A stretch of 64,000 nt of DNA from Taklimakanibacter sp021828105 (GTDB lineage Bacteria; Pseudomonadota; Alphaproteobacteria; Rhizobiales; Aestuariivirgaceae). Made by a program: the position numbers and the translations under genes. The notes under the pieces were generated by a model that saw only the letters and a program-made list of their open reading frames with translations, was not told the DNA's origin and searched no databases. The stretch covers positions 1 through 64,000 of the forward strand of contig JAKATG010000026.1 of assembly GCA_021828105.1 (NCBI GenBank). The letters run 5' to 3'. This document shows, piece by piece, positions 24,696 through 33,103 of this stretch (within the stretch, counting starts at the first letter, position 1; the number at the start of each line of letters is the position of its first letter).

Positions 24696-25523
24696 ATGAA
24701 AATCCGCTTCGCGCCCGGTGATCTCGTCAAGCAGGCCGTGCTGGTCATGGCCTCCTTCGTCGCCCTCGCGCCGACGCTCTATATGATCGTGACCGCGCTC
24801 AAGAGCGATGAGGAATATGCGATCGACAAGCTCGGCCTGCCGGACGTGCCGGTGTTCGAGAATTTCCGCGCCGTGCTCATCGACAGCCCGTTCATCGCCT
24901 GGATGCTGAACAGCTTCATACTGGTCTTGGGTGCCGTGCTGCTCAGCCTCGTCGTGTCCTGCCTCGCCGCCTATGCCATTGCCCGCATGGAGTTCAAGGG
25001 CCGCGACACGCTTCTGGCCCTCAGCACCTCGCTGATGGCGGTGCCGCCGGTGGTCATGATCGTGCCGCTCTTCGTGCTCTATACGCAGCTCGACCTGATC
25101 AGCACCTATCAGGGCGCCATCCTCATCTATGCCGGGCTCGTCACGCCCTTCTCGGTCTATCTGCTCACCACCTTCTTCCGCACCGTGCCCAAGGAGCTGT
25201 TCGAATCGGCCCGCATCGACGGCTGCGGCGATTTCACCATCCTCTGGCAGATCGTCCTGCCGCTGTCGCTGCCCGCCATCCTCACTCTGGTGGTGGTGAA
25301 TTCGCTCTACGTCTGGAACGACCTCCTGATCGCCATCATCTTCCTGCAAGAGGACGCCAAGCGCACCTTGATGGCCGGGATCAGCGTCTTCCAGGGGCGC
25401 TACAACAATCAGGTGCCGCTCACCATGGCCGGCATGGTCATCGCCAGCGCGCCGATGTTCATTCTTTACATCGCCTTCCAGAAGCATTTTATTCGCGGCC
25501 TGATGGCGGGCGCCATCAAATGA
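24696..25523 (+). CDS. sugar ABC transporter permease (MalG type)
   Basis: A 275-residue partner permease. Six hydrophobic spans; the EAA loop reads ELFESARIDGCGDFTILWQIVLP, followed by WNDLLIAIIFLQ, typical of MalG-type proteins. It starts three bases after the first permease and overlaps the next gene by four bases. The complex would need an ATPase encoded elsewhere. Confidence 0.92.
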   Translation: MKIRFAPGDLVKQAVLVMASFVALAPTLYMIVTALKSDEEYAIDKLGLPDVPVFENFRAVLIDSPFIAWMLNSFILVLGAVLLSLVVSCLAAYAIARMEFKGRDTLLALSTSLMAVPPVVMIVPLFVLYTQLDLISTYQGAILIYAGLVTPFSVYLLTTFFRTVPKELFESARIDGCGDFTILWQIVLPLSLPAILTLVVVNSLYVWNDLLIAIIFLQEDAKRTLMAGISVFQGRYNNQVPLTMAGMVIASAPMFILYIAFQKHFIRGLMAGAIK

Positions 25524-26470
25524 CCGTGCCCCTCCTCACCATCGCGAATGAACGCCTCAGCGTCACGCTCAATCCCCGGGTCGGCGGCAGCATCACCTCG
25601 ATCACCCATCGGCCGTCGGGCTTGTCCGTCCTGGGCACGGTGCCCTGGCCCGCCATCGATGAGCCGATCGCAAGCTTGGCGGCACGCGATGAGCCCGAAT
25701 GGCTGACCCGCTACACCGGCGGCTGGCCGCTGATCTTTCCCAATGGCGGCGATGCCTGCATCGTCGACGGCATCTTTCACGGCTTTCACGGCGAAGCCTC
25801 GATCGCGCCCTGGTCGGCGGTGGCGCAGGCGGAGGGAATCGAGCTCACGCGTCGCTTCACCGTTGTGCCGGTGGAGATGCGCCGTCATTTGCACCTCGCG
25901 GACGATGTGCTGGTGATCCGAGAGCATCTGCGCATGAAAGGTGATCGTCCGCTCGATGTGATGTGGGGCCATCACCCGACCTTGGGCTCCGACCTGCTGG
26001 CGGGCCCGGTCGAGATCACCACCGGTGCCCGCCAGGTGACGGTCGATCAGACCTATGATCCCCCGGCCAATCCCTTGCGGCCGGGCGCCACGGGCCATTG
26101 GCCGGTCATGCCCGGCAAGACCGCGCCTGTCGATCTGAGCCGGCCTTGCGATTCCCTGGCGAGCCTCGTCTATTTGCATGATTTCGACGCGGCCTGGATC
26201 GCGGTGCGGCGCATGGACAATGAAATTGCCGTCTGTCTGTCCTGGGACGCGCACCGTTTCCCTTGCGCCTGGCTATGGTGCGAATTGACGGGCACGATCG
26301 ATCCGCCCTGGCGGGGCAAGACGCGGCTCATCGGCATCGAGCCCAATACGACCTGGCCAGGCATCGGCCTCGTGAAGGCCAAGGCCGCGGGCGGCACGCT
26401 GCTTCGCCTGCATCCGGGTGAAGAACTTGACGCTACAATACGATTTCGCGTGTTCCGGCCTTCGGCGTGA
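25520..26470 (+). CDS. aldose 1-epimerase-like (galactose mutarotase fold) protein
   Basis: A 316-residue beta-sandwich protein. Visible features are NPRVGGSITSITHRPSG near the N-terminus, GGWPLIFPNGG, GFHGEASIAPW with a conserved His, WGHHPTLG, and a late acidic residue in GIEPNTTWPG. This layout matches the galactose mutarotase-like superfamily. It ends the importer operon and may interconvert anomers of the imported sugar or process a related compound. Exact activity is unknown. Confidence 0.7.
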   Translation: MTVPLLTIANERLSVTLNPRVGGSITSITHRPSGLSVLGTVPWPAIDEPIASLAARDEPEWLTRYTGGWPLIFPNGGDACIVDGIFHGFHGEASIAPWSAVAQAEGIELTRRFTVVPVEMRRHLHLADDVLVIREHLRMKGDRPLDVMWGHHPTLGSDLLAGPVEITTGARQVTVDQTYDPPANPLRPGATGHWPVMPGKTAPVDLSRPCDSLASLVYLHDFDAAWIAVRRMDNEIAVCLSWDAHRFPCAWLWCELTGTIDPPWRGKTRLIGIEPNTTWPGIGLVKAKAAGGTLLRLHPGEELDATIRFRVFRPSA

Positions 26471-26542
26471 GCTGCCACATATCTGCCTCTCCCCGCTCAT
26501 AATCCCCTGAGGCATTCGATCTGTGCCTGGAGATTTATTGTC

Positions 26543-27433
26543 TTGCCTGAAGCCCGTGCTCTTATTTTGGCGAACCGGCGCGCGCGGAAGGGCAAACAAT
26601 CGCTCGGCGCCGCGATCGATCGGCTGCATCATGCCGGCATCGGCACGATCACCGTGCCGCAAGACCCATCGACCAGTTCGGCCAATGTCATCCATGCGCA
26701 TGCCGATCGTATCGACTTCGTCGTTCTCGCCGGCGGTGACGGCACGCTGAATCACGCGGCTTCCGCCTTGCACGAAACCGGATTGCCTTTCGGCGTGCTG
26801 CCGATGGGAACGGCGAATGATTTCGCCCGGACCATCGGCATACCGCGCGACCTCACGCGCGCCGCAGAGATCATCATCGACGGCCACCAACGGCCGGTCG
26901 ATCTCGGCGAGGTCAATGGTCATTTCTTCTTCAATGTCGCGAGCATCGGTTTTTCCGCGACACTTGCGCGTGGGCTCACGGCCGAGGCGAAGAAACGCTG
27001 GGGGACTCTGGGCTACGCTTTGGCGGCGCTCAATCTCTTGCGCCAGAGCCGCCCTTTCACGGTCGAGATCGATCATGACGGCGCGGTGGAGACGGTGAGG
27101 ACGGTGCAGGTCGCCGTCGGCAATGGCCGGTTCTATGGTGGCGGCATGGCGGTCGAGAAGACCGCGGCACCCGATGATGGCCGTCTCGATGTCTATAGTC
27201 TCGAGATCGATCACTGGTGGGAGCTGATCGCCTTGGCCCCGTGGCTGCGCCGCGGGACCCAGAATCGCTGGCGCAAAGTGCGCGCCTTTTCGGCCACGAA
27301 TCTCGTGATCCGGACGAAGCGGCCCCATGACATCAATGCCGACGGCGAGATCGTGGGTCAGACCCCCGCGACATTCCATATCAAAATCAAGGCGGTAAAG
27401 GTCTTCGCGCCTCGTCTGGTAAGGCCGGGTTAA
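26543..27433 (+). CDS. YegS/BmrU-type lipid kinase (diacylglycerol kinase family)
   Basis: A 296-residue cytosolic, membrane-associated kinase of the diacylglycerol/sphingosine kinase fold. The catalytic GGDGTLNHAASAL motif and PMGTANDFARTI are intact; the C-terminal GGGMAVEKTAAPDDGRLDVY and INADGEIVGQTP segments fit as well. The start is TTG 26543 behind a GGAG site. It stands alone, 72 bases after the importer operon, so it may have its own promoter, although none is clear. Confidence 0.88.
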   Translation: MPEARALILANRRARKGKQSLGAAIDRLHHAGIGTITVPQDPSTSSANVIHAHADRIDFVVLAGGDGTLNHAASALHETGLPFGVLPMGTANDFARTIGIPRDLTRAAEIIIDGHQRPVDLGEVNGHFFFNVASIGFSATLARGLTAEAKKRWGTLGYALAALNLLRQSRPFTVEIDHDGAVETVRTVQVAVGNGRFYGGGMAVEKTAAPDDGRLDVYSLEIDHWWELIALAPWLRRGTQNRWRKVRAFSATNLVIRTKRPHDINADGEIVGQTPATFHIKIKAVKVFAPRLVRPG

Positions 27434-27518
27434 CCGCAACTGTGGGTAATTTCCGGTATCCTTATTTTAATCATATTCCTCGTTAATGAGTGGAGGGGTG
27501 ACGGAGAGGAACTTCGGC

Positions 27519-28736
27519 ATGCGCAGACCGTGGAAAATAGGCGCGCTACTGGTGGGGACAGCATTGTTCTGCGCCGCCACCGTCTCATTATATATGAGCG
27601 ATCGCGGGAGCTTTATCGCCAAGCTGTGGACGGACTCCCAGTCACGCAATATTTCCACTTGGGAATTGTTGGCCCTGGCCTTCGGCTTCGACTCCGACCC
27701 GGATGTGCTCAAGCGCGCCCGGAACCAACCCGAAGTTGTGATGCCGGTCAAGGATTATGTGGAGAAGCGGGTAAGCCCCGCGCGAATAGAGGCCGGCAAG
27801 CTCAAGATCACCGAATGGCAGGATGCTGTCGCCGGCATCGAGAAGAAATATGGCGTGCCGGCCAGGATGCTGGTGGCGATCTGGGGAATCGAGTCCAATT
27901 TCGGCAAGACGATGGGCGACAAGAACGTCTTGGGCTCGCTCGCGACGCTCACCAAGGCCGGCTATCGCGCCGATTATTTCAATAAGGAGTTGCTCGCGGC
28001 GCTCGAGATCGCGCGCGACGGCAAGATCCAAAAGGCGCAAATGGTCGGGTCCTGGGCGGGCGCCATGGGCCAGATCCAGTTCATGCCCTCGAGCTATCTG
28101 ACTTATGCCGTCGACCATGATGGTGACGGCCGCAAGGACATCTGGAAGTCGATCCCCGATGCGCTGGCCTCGACCGCCAACTATCTCAAGGAAAGCGGTT
28201 GGCGGCCCGACACCGACTGGGGCTACGAGGTGAAGATCCCCGAGAAGTTCGATTTCGCCGCCGCCTGGAAGAAGAAGAACGTGACGCTCGCCGACTGGGC
28301 CAAGATGGGGCTTCAGCGCGCCGATGGAAAGCCGTTCCCGCGTCCGAGCGAGAAGGCCCGTTTCTATCTGCCCGCGGGCGGCGCCGGGCCGGTCTTCCTG
28401 GTGCTCAAGAATTTCGACGTGATCAAGCGCTACAACAACGCCGACTCCTATGCGCTGGCCGTAGCACATCTCGCCGATCGCATTGCCGGGGCTGAGGATT
28501 TCATCAGCCCGTGGCCCGAGGATGTGGTGCCGCTGTCGCGCAGTGAGCGCAAGGAGCTCGAGGCGCTGATCGCCGAGAAGGTCCTGAAGCCCGGCAAGCC
28601 CGCCGGCAATGCGAGCCACGCCATCCGCCTTGCCATCATCAAATTCCAGAAGACGGAGGGGCTCCTGGCCGACGGCCATCCCTCCCGCGCTCTGCTCCAG
28701 CGCCTGCGCGACTGGAGCCCGGCTTCCTCGAGCTAG
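27519..28736 (+). CDS. lytic murein transglycosylase (MltB type) with C-terminal PG-binding domain
   Basis: Cleaves peptidoglycan glycan strands in the periplasm. An N-terminal span (about KIGALLVGTALFCAATVSLY) acts as a signal or anchor. The catalytic Glu lies in LVAIWGIESNFG, followed by AGAMGQIQFMPSSYLTYAVD, as in MltB. The last 60 residues resemble a peptidoglycan-binding helix bundle. I chose ATG 27519 behind GAGAGG; ATG 27486 in frame would add eleven residues without a visible ribosome binding site. Confidence 0.9.
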   Translation: MRRPWKIGALLVGTALFCAATVSLYMSDRGSFIAKLWTDSQSRNISTWELLALAFGFDSDPDVLKRARNQPEVVMPVKDYVEKRVSPARIEAGKLKITEWQDAVAGIEKKYGVPARMLVAIWGIESNFGKTMGDKNVLGSLATLTKAGYRADYFNKELLAALEIARDGKIQKAQMVGSWAGAMGQIQFMPSSYLTYAVDHDGDGRKDIWKSIPDALASTANYLKESGWRPDTDWGYEVKIPEKFDFAAAWKKKNVTLADWAKMGLQRADGKPFPRPSEKARFYLPAGGAGPVFLVLKNFDVIKRYNNADSYALAVAHLADRIAGAEDFISPWPEDVVPLSRSERKELEALIAEKVLKPGKPAGNASHAIRLAIIKFQKTEGLLADGHPSRALLQRLRDWSPASSS

Positions 28737-28766
28737 ATCCAACGATATTCCTGATCGCTGACCTGC

Positions 28767-28784
28767 CCCGGCCTCGCGGCCGGG
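28767..28784. terminator. GC-rich hairpin after the transglycosylase gene
   Basis: CCCGGCC (28767-28773), loop TCGC, GGCCGGG (28778-28784), about 30 bases past the stop codon. No T-run follows, so termination is uncertain. It separates the lone transglycosylase gene from the IclR operon. Confidence 0.35.
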
Positions 28785-28812
28785 ACCGTCGGCTTGCCTG
28801 GCTGAGGAATGC

Positions 28813-28841
28813 TTGTCCACAATCGCGGAACGGGGTACAGT
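28813..28841 (+). promoter_or_regulatory. iclR promoter with overlapping operator
   Basis: TTGTCC (28813-28818), a 17-base spacer and TACAGT (28836-28841) form a promoter for the IclR gene. The stretch TGTCCACAATCGCGGAAC (28814-28831) overlaps the -35 and spacer. It matches the dyad at 30977-30994 (TGTCCG-N6-CGGACA) at 13 of 18 positions. This suggests autoregulation. Confidence 0.5.
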
Positions 28842-28881
28842 ATTTCAAACACGGGGCGTGTGCGCGTGAGGACGGGACTGA

Positions 28882-29700
28882 ATGCTTCCTTCGGATAAAC
28901 GGGCCTTGAAGCCCATGCAGGAACCGGATGCCGCGGCTGGCGAGGAGGAAAATACGGGCTCCCGCAGTGTCAGGCGGGCGCTCGATATTCTCGAGCTCAT
29001 CCTCAAGCACAACCAGCCGGTCACGGTGGCGCAGATCATCGGCGAATTGTCGATCCCCAAATCGACCGCCTATGAGCTGGTGCGCACCTTGTCGGACGGC
29101 GACTATCTCGAGCCTTCCGGCAAGGGCTCCGGCCTGTTCCTGGGCCGCAGGCTGTTCGAGCTCGGCATGGCCTATAAGAGCCATGTCGATCTCCTGCGCG
29201 ACGGCAGCCGCATCGCCGAGGAATTGCGCGACGAGACCGGCGAGACGGTGCAGCTCTCGGTGCTCGAGAACAATCTCATGATGGTGCTGTTCAAGGAGGA
29301 AGGCATCCGCCCCTTGCGCATCATCAGCAATGTCGGCTCGCGGGTCCCGGTCAACTGGGCGGCGGCCGGACGCCTCCTCGTCTCCGATCTCGACGACAAG
29401 GGGCTCGCCAAGCTCTTGACCGACACGGTGCGCCAGTCGCCGACCGGCAAGGCCATTCTCGACGTCAAGAAGCTCATCGGCCAGATCCGCAAATTCCGCC
29501 GCCAGGGCTATGCCACCGAATTGAACGAAGCCAATGAGCATGCGGGCTGCGTCGCCGCCCCGGTGATCGACGGCTCCGGCCGCTGCATCGCCGCCTTGAG
29601 CATCGTCGCCCCCGAGCAGCGACTCGCCAAATCCAATCGCGACCAGCTCATCGCCAGCGTCATTGCCGCCGCCGAAAAGCTGTCGCGCCGCCTCGTCTGA
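28882..29700 (+). CDS. IclR family transcriptional regulator
   Basis: A 272-residue regulator. The N-terminal winged helix (about 28-90) has SVRRALDILELILKHNQPVT and ELSIPKSTAYELVRTL. The C-terminal effector domain has the typical NWAAAGRLLVSDL and ATELNEANEHAGCVAAPVID segments. It directly precedes the enolase-superfamily gene and a catabolic operon, and two similar operator candidates lie before its own gene and before the importer. The effector is probably a sugar-acid intermediate. Confidence 0.88.
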   Translation: MLPSDKRALKPMQEPDAAAGEEENTGSRSVRRALDILELILKHNQPVTVAQIIGELSIPKSTAYELVRTLSDGDYLEPSGKGSGLFLGRRLFELGMAYKSHVDLLRDGSRIAEELRDETGETVQLSVLENNLMMVLFKEEGIRPLRIISNVGSRVPVNWAAAGRLLVSDLDDKGLAKLLTDTVRQSPTGKAILDVKKLIGQIRKFRRQGYATELNEANEHAGCVAAPVIDGSGRCIAALSIVAPEQRLAKSNRDQLIASVIAAAEKLSRRLV

Positions 29701-29737
29701 TTTCCCTCACCATTGTTCTAGCATTCACGGAACCTCA

Positions 29738-30913
29738 ATGAGCATCGAAGCGATCGACTTCTTCTATTTGTCCATGCCGCACGTCACCGACGCCGGCGAC
29801 GGCAGCCAAGATGCCCTGGTGGTGCGCGTCGCGGCCGACGGCCATATCGGCTGGGGCGAATGCGAGGCCTCGCCGCTGGTCTCGATCGCCGCCTATGTGA
29901 CGCCCATGTCGCATGGCGCCTGCAAACCGGTGTGCGACGTCGTGCTCGGCAAGAAGATCGACAGCGCCGATGACATTCAGCGTCTCGCGGCCGCGGTCGA
30001 GCTCGAATGCATGGATCTCTTGCAGGCGGCCCACACTTTATCCGGCATCGAGATGGCGTTGTGGGATCTCCTCGGGCGCAAGCATGGGGCGCCCGTCTAT
30101 GAGCTCCTGGGCTACGCCAAAGCTTTTCCGAAACTGCCTTATGCCTCGCAGCTTTTCGGCGACACGCCGGAGGAGACGCGCCAGGGCTGCAAGTCGGCGC
30201 GCGACAAGGGTTTTCGCGCGGTGAAATGCGGCTGGGGTCCCTTCGGGCGCGGCTCACTGGCCGATGACCGCGACCATTTGCAGGCGGCGCGCGAGGGCCT
30301 GGGGCCGGAGGGCACCTTGCTCATCGATGCCGGGCAGATCTTCATCGAGGATGTCGCGGCCGCCGCGACCCGGTTGCCTCTGCTCGCCGAGGTCGGCGCG
30401 ACCTGGCTCGAGGAACCGTTCCTGGGCGGCGCCTACGACGCCTATGCGGCACTCGCCGCGAAGAGCGGCAAAGTGCGCATCGCCGGCGGCGAGGCCTCCC
30501 ATAATTTCCACATGGCACGGCAATTGATCGACTACGGCAAGGTTGCCTATGTGCAGATCGATTGCGGCCGCATCGGCGGCATCGGTCCGGCGAAGCGCGT
30601 GGCGGATTATGCGGCACCGCGCGGCGTCACCTATGTCAACCACACTTTCACCTCGCATCTGGCCCTGTGCGCCTCGCTTCAGCCCTATGCCGGGCTGAAG
30701 GACCATGTGATCTGCGAATATCCCTTCACGCCGAAATCGGTGGCCTGGGACATGACCGAAACGCATCTGACGCCCGATGCCGAAGGCGAGGTGTCGGTGC
30801 CTCAGGCCCCCGGCCTCGGCATCACCGTCGACACCAAGGGCATGGCGAAATATCTCGTCGATGTCGAGATCCAGGCCAAGGGCAAGCTCCTCTACCGCAC
30901 GCCGAAGCTCTGA
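29738..30913 (+). CDS. enolase-superfamily (mandelate racemase/muconate lactonizing type) enzyme
   Basis: A 391-residue enzyme that abstracts a proton alpha to a carboxylate, most often a sugar-acid dehydratase in this context. The metal ligands are visible in LIDAG (Asp), LEEPF (Glu) and GGEAS (Glu). The base position reads RAVKCGW, and NHTFTSHLA follows near the C-terminus. I trimmed the start to ATG 29738; the frame is open further upstream. It lies 37 bases after the IclR gene. The substrate is unknown. Confidence 0.85.
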   Translation: MSIEAIDFFYLSMPHVTDAGDGSQDALVVRVAADGHIGWGECEASPLVSIAAYVTPMSHGACKPVCDVVLGKKIDSADDIQRLAAAVELECMDLLQAAHTLSGIEMALWDLLGRKHGAPVYELLGYAKAFPKLPYASQLFGDTPEETRQGCKSARDKGFRAVKCGWGPFGRGSLADDRDHLQAAREGLGPEGTLLIDAGQIFIEDVAAAATRLPLLAEVGATWLEEPFLGGAYDAYAALAAKSGKVRIAGGEASHNFHMARQLIDYGKVAYVQIDCGRIGGIGPAKRVADYAAPRGVTYVNHTFTSHLALCASLQPYAGLKDHVICEYPFTPKSVAWDMTETHLTPDAEGEVSVPQAPGLGITVDTKGMAKYLVDVEIQAKGKLLYRTPKL

Positions 30914-30926
30914 ATCATTCCCTGGC

Positions 30927-30995
30927 TTGACCCTGTCCGTCCGCGCTGATTAGACTATTCCGCAAAGTAAGCCGACTGTCCGAAATAGCGGACAG
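30927..30995 (+). promoter_or_regulatory. promoter plus IclR-like operator before the importer operon
   Basis: TTGACC (30927-30932), 18-base spacer, TAGACT (30951-30956). About 20 bases downstream lies the perfect dyad CTGTCCG-AAATAG-CGGACAG (30976-30995), a good position for repression. Dyads with TCCG/CGGA arms are typical of IclR-family sites. It is related to the site in the iclR promoter at 28814-28831. Confidence 0.6.
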
Positions 30996-31027
30996 ACAAC
31001 AAATACCGGGCGAAAAGGGAGAGAGAC

Positions 31028-32179
31028 ATGACCAGCATATCTGACGACCTGCGGGCGATGCTTGCATTGTCCCGTCAAAGCACGCTGTCGCGGCGCGGCC
31101 TGATGAAGGCTTCACTGGCCTTGGGCGCAGCCGCCTTGGCCGGCTTGCCGGTACGCGAGGCCAAAGCCTCGACGACCATGACCTGGATGGGCTGGCAAGG
31201 CTACGAGACGCCGATCAAGGCGGGCACGTTCCTGAAAGACAATGACATCGATTTCCAGCCGACCTTCATCGCTTCCAATGAGGAGATCATCACCAAGCTG
31301 CAGGCGGGCGGCATCGGCAAGACCGATATCATCACCATGTATTTCGGCTATCTGCCGCTGATGGCGCAAGGCGGCCTGCTCGAGCCCATCGATCCGGGAA
31401 AGATCCCGCTCTTCGGCGAGCTCATTCCGCAGTTCACCAACAATGAAGCGATCCGTGAAAGTGGCAAGCTCTATGGCGTGCCGTGGAACTGGGGCTCGCT
31501 GCCCTTGATGTATGACCCGGAAGCGGTGAAGACGCCGCCCGAGAGCTGGCAGGATCTGTTCAAGCCCGAGTTCAAGGGCAAGGTGGCGATGGTCGATGAT
31601 CCCTTGGGCAATCTCCTCATCTGGGGCACGGTCGTCACCGGCAAGCCGATGGGCACGCTGCTGACCCGCGAGGAGCTGGCCAAGGTCATCGACACGCTCA
31701 TCGATCTCAAGAAGAACCAGGCCCGTGCCTTCTTCGCCTCCTATGGCGACATGGCGGACGCCTTCGCCCGCAACGAAGTGACGGCGAGCGCCATTGGCTG
31801 GGAAGCCGTCGCGGTCTGGGCCAAGGCCAAGGGCAAGGTGATCAAATACACCATCCCCAAGGAAGGCACCGGCATGTTCATGGATTGCCTGTGCATCCCG
31901 AAGGATGCGCCGCATCCCGACCTCACCTACAGGATGATCAACCATATAGTTTCGCCCGAGCCGCAGAAGATCTTCGCGACCGAGCAGAGCGCCGGCATCA
32001 CCAATCTCAAGACGGTGCCCATGCTGCCTCAGGAGCTGGCCCAGTCCTACAACTATGCCGATCTCGACGGCTTCATGAAGAAGGCGCGACTGCAGCCCGT
32101 GCCGCCCAGCGAATATGACGGCAAGACGGCGAGCTATGGCGACTTCCTGCAGGAATATGCCCGGCTGCAAAAAGCCTGA
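31028..32179 (+). CDS. ABC transporter substrate-binding protein (PotD/spermidine-putrescine family), Tat signal
   Basis: A 383-residue binding protein. The N-terminus has LSRRGLMKASLALGAAAL, a twin-arginine signal, ending VREAKAS. The mature part begins TMTWMGWQGYETPI and includes LQAGGIGKTDIITMYFGYL and YGVPWNWGSLPLMYDPEAV, characteristic of the PotD-like family. A GGGAGAGAG ribosome binding site precedes it. A dispersed palindrome follows the stop. The gene context points to a sugar acid or related carboxylate rather than a polyamine; this is inference. Confidence 0.88.
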   Translation: MTSISDDLRAMLALSRQSTLSRRGLMKASLALGAAALAGLPVREAKASTTMTWMGWQGYETPIKAGTFLKDNDIDFQPTFIASNEEIITKLQAGGIGKTDIITMYFGYLPLMAQGGLLEPIDPGKIPLFGELIPQFTNNEAIRESGKLYGVPWNWGSLPLMYDPEAVKTPPESWQDLFKPEFKGKVAMVDDPLGNLLIWGTVVTGKPMGTLLTREELAKVIDTLIDLKKNQARAFFASYGDMADAFARNEVTASAIGWEAVAVWAKAKGKVIKYTIPKEGTGMFMDCLCIPKDAPHPDLTYRMINHIVSPEPQKIFATEQSAGITNLKTVPMLPQELAQSYNYADLDGFMKKARLQPVPPSEYDGKTASYGDFLQEYARLQKA

Positions 32180-32184
32180 CGCCA

Positions 32185-32233
32185 GAGCATCGGACCGAAA
32201 AGTGCAAAGCGGTCTTCGGATAATCCGATGCTC
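32185..32233. repeat. dispersed palindrome, copy 2 (binding protein-permease gap)
   Basis: Outer arms GAGCATCGGA / TCCGATGCTC and inner arms CCGAAAA / TCTTCGG; the same element as 16453-16500 with compensating arm changes. The apparent ATG of the next permease (32228) lies inside its 3' arm. Confidence 0.8.
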
Positions 32234-33103
32234 AAACAAAAGATAGCGCGGATAGGCTCGGAAATCGCAGGCGAGCCGGCAGCACGCTCGATGGGCGTCC
32301 TGCCGGCTCTCGCTTTATGGTCGGCGCTGTTCGCCTTGCCTCTATGCTTCTTCTTCATCGTCAGCTTCTGGTCGGTGCGGGGCCTCGCGATGCGGCCCGA
32401 TCTCACCTTGCAGAACTACTGGGCCACCTTGCGCGACTATGGCGATGTCCTGGCGAGCACGCTCCTCATCGGCCTCATTACCGCTTTCGTGACCACTTCC
32501 ATCGCCTGGTTCTTCGCTTTCGCGATCCGCTTCCGCGCCGGACGCTTCGGCAATGCGCTGCTCTTCATCACCCTCATCGCGCTCTTCGGCGGCTATCTGG
32601 TCAAGATCTATGCCTGGAAGAGCATCCTCGGACGCGACGGCATCATCAATGCCGCCCTCCTCGCGCTCGGCCTCATCGATGAGCCGCTGACCGTCTTCAT
32701 CTACAACGCCAACAGCGTCGTCATCACCCTCACCTACTTCCTGCTGCCTTTCGCGGTCCTGCCGATCTATGGCAGCATGCGCGCCATCCCGGAGGATTTC
32801 GTCGAGGCGGCGCGCGATCTGGGCGCCGGGTCGCTGCGCGCCGCGGCCGACATCGTCCTGCCGCTCAGCGAGAAAGGCTTGAGCGTCGCTTTCCTGATGG
32901 CCTTCCTGGTCTCGGTCGGCGATTACGTGACGCCGCGCTATGTCGGCGGCGGCGCCTCCATGATGGGCCATTTCATCGAGACGCAGTTCTCTTTCGGCTT
33001 CAACTGGCCGATGGGGAGCGCCATGTCCTTCACCCTGATGGCGGTTTCCCTCATCATCTATCTGTTGCTCAGGACCTTGTTCCGCCGGCTGGTGCTGCCA
33101 TGA
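32228..33103 (+). CDS. ABC transporter permease (PotB type)
   Basis: A 291-residue permease with six predicted spans. The EAA loop reads DFVEAARDLGAGSLRAAADIVLPLS, and the region SVGDYVTPRYVGGGASMMGH is a PotB hallmark. The only well-placed ATG (32228) is within the repeat at 32185-32233 and lacks a strong ribosome binding site; ATG 32291 (MGVLPALAL) is an alternative. Partner of the next permease, with an ATGA overlap. Confidence 0.9.
   Translation: MLKQKIARIGSEIAGEPAARSMGVLPALALWSALFALPLCFFFIVSFWSVRGLAMRPDLTLQNYWATLRDYGDVLASTLLIGLITAFVTTSIAWFFAFAIRFRAGRFGNALLFITLIALFGGYLVKIYAWKSILGRDGIINAALLALGLIDEPLTVFIYNANSVVITLTYFLLPFAVLPIYGSMRAIPEDFVEAARDLGAGSLRAAADIVLPLSEKGLSVAFLMAFLVSVGDYVTPRYVGGGASMMGHFIETQFSFGFNWPMGSAMSFTLMAVSLIIYLLLRTLFRRLVLP

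Noticed and set aside
24186..25487. A 433-codon open frame on the minus strand
   Set aside because: It lies antisense to two clear permease genes, is rich in His, Asp and Arg with no family motif, and follows from the GC-rich codon use of the real strand.
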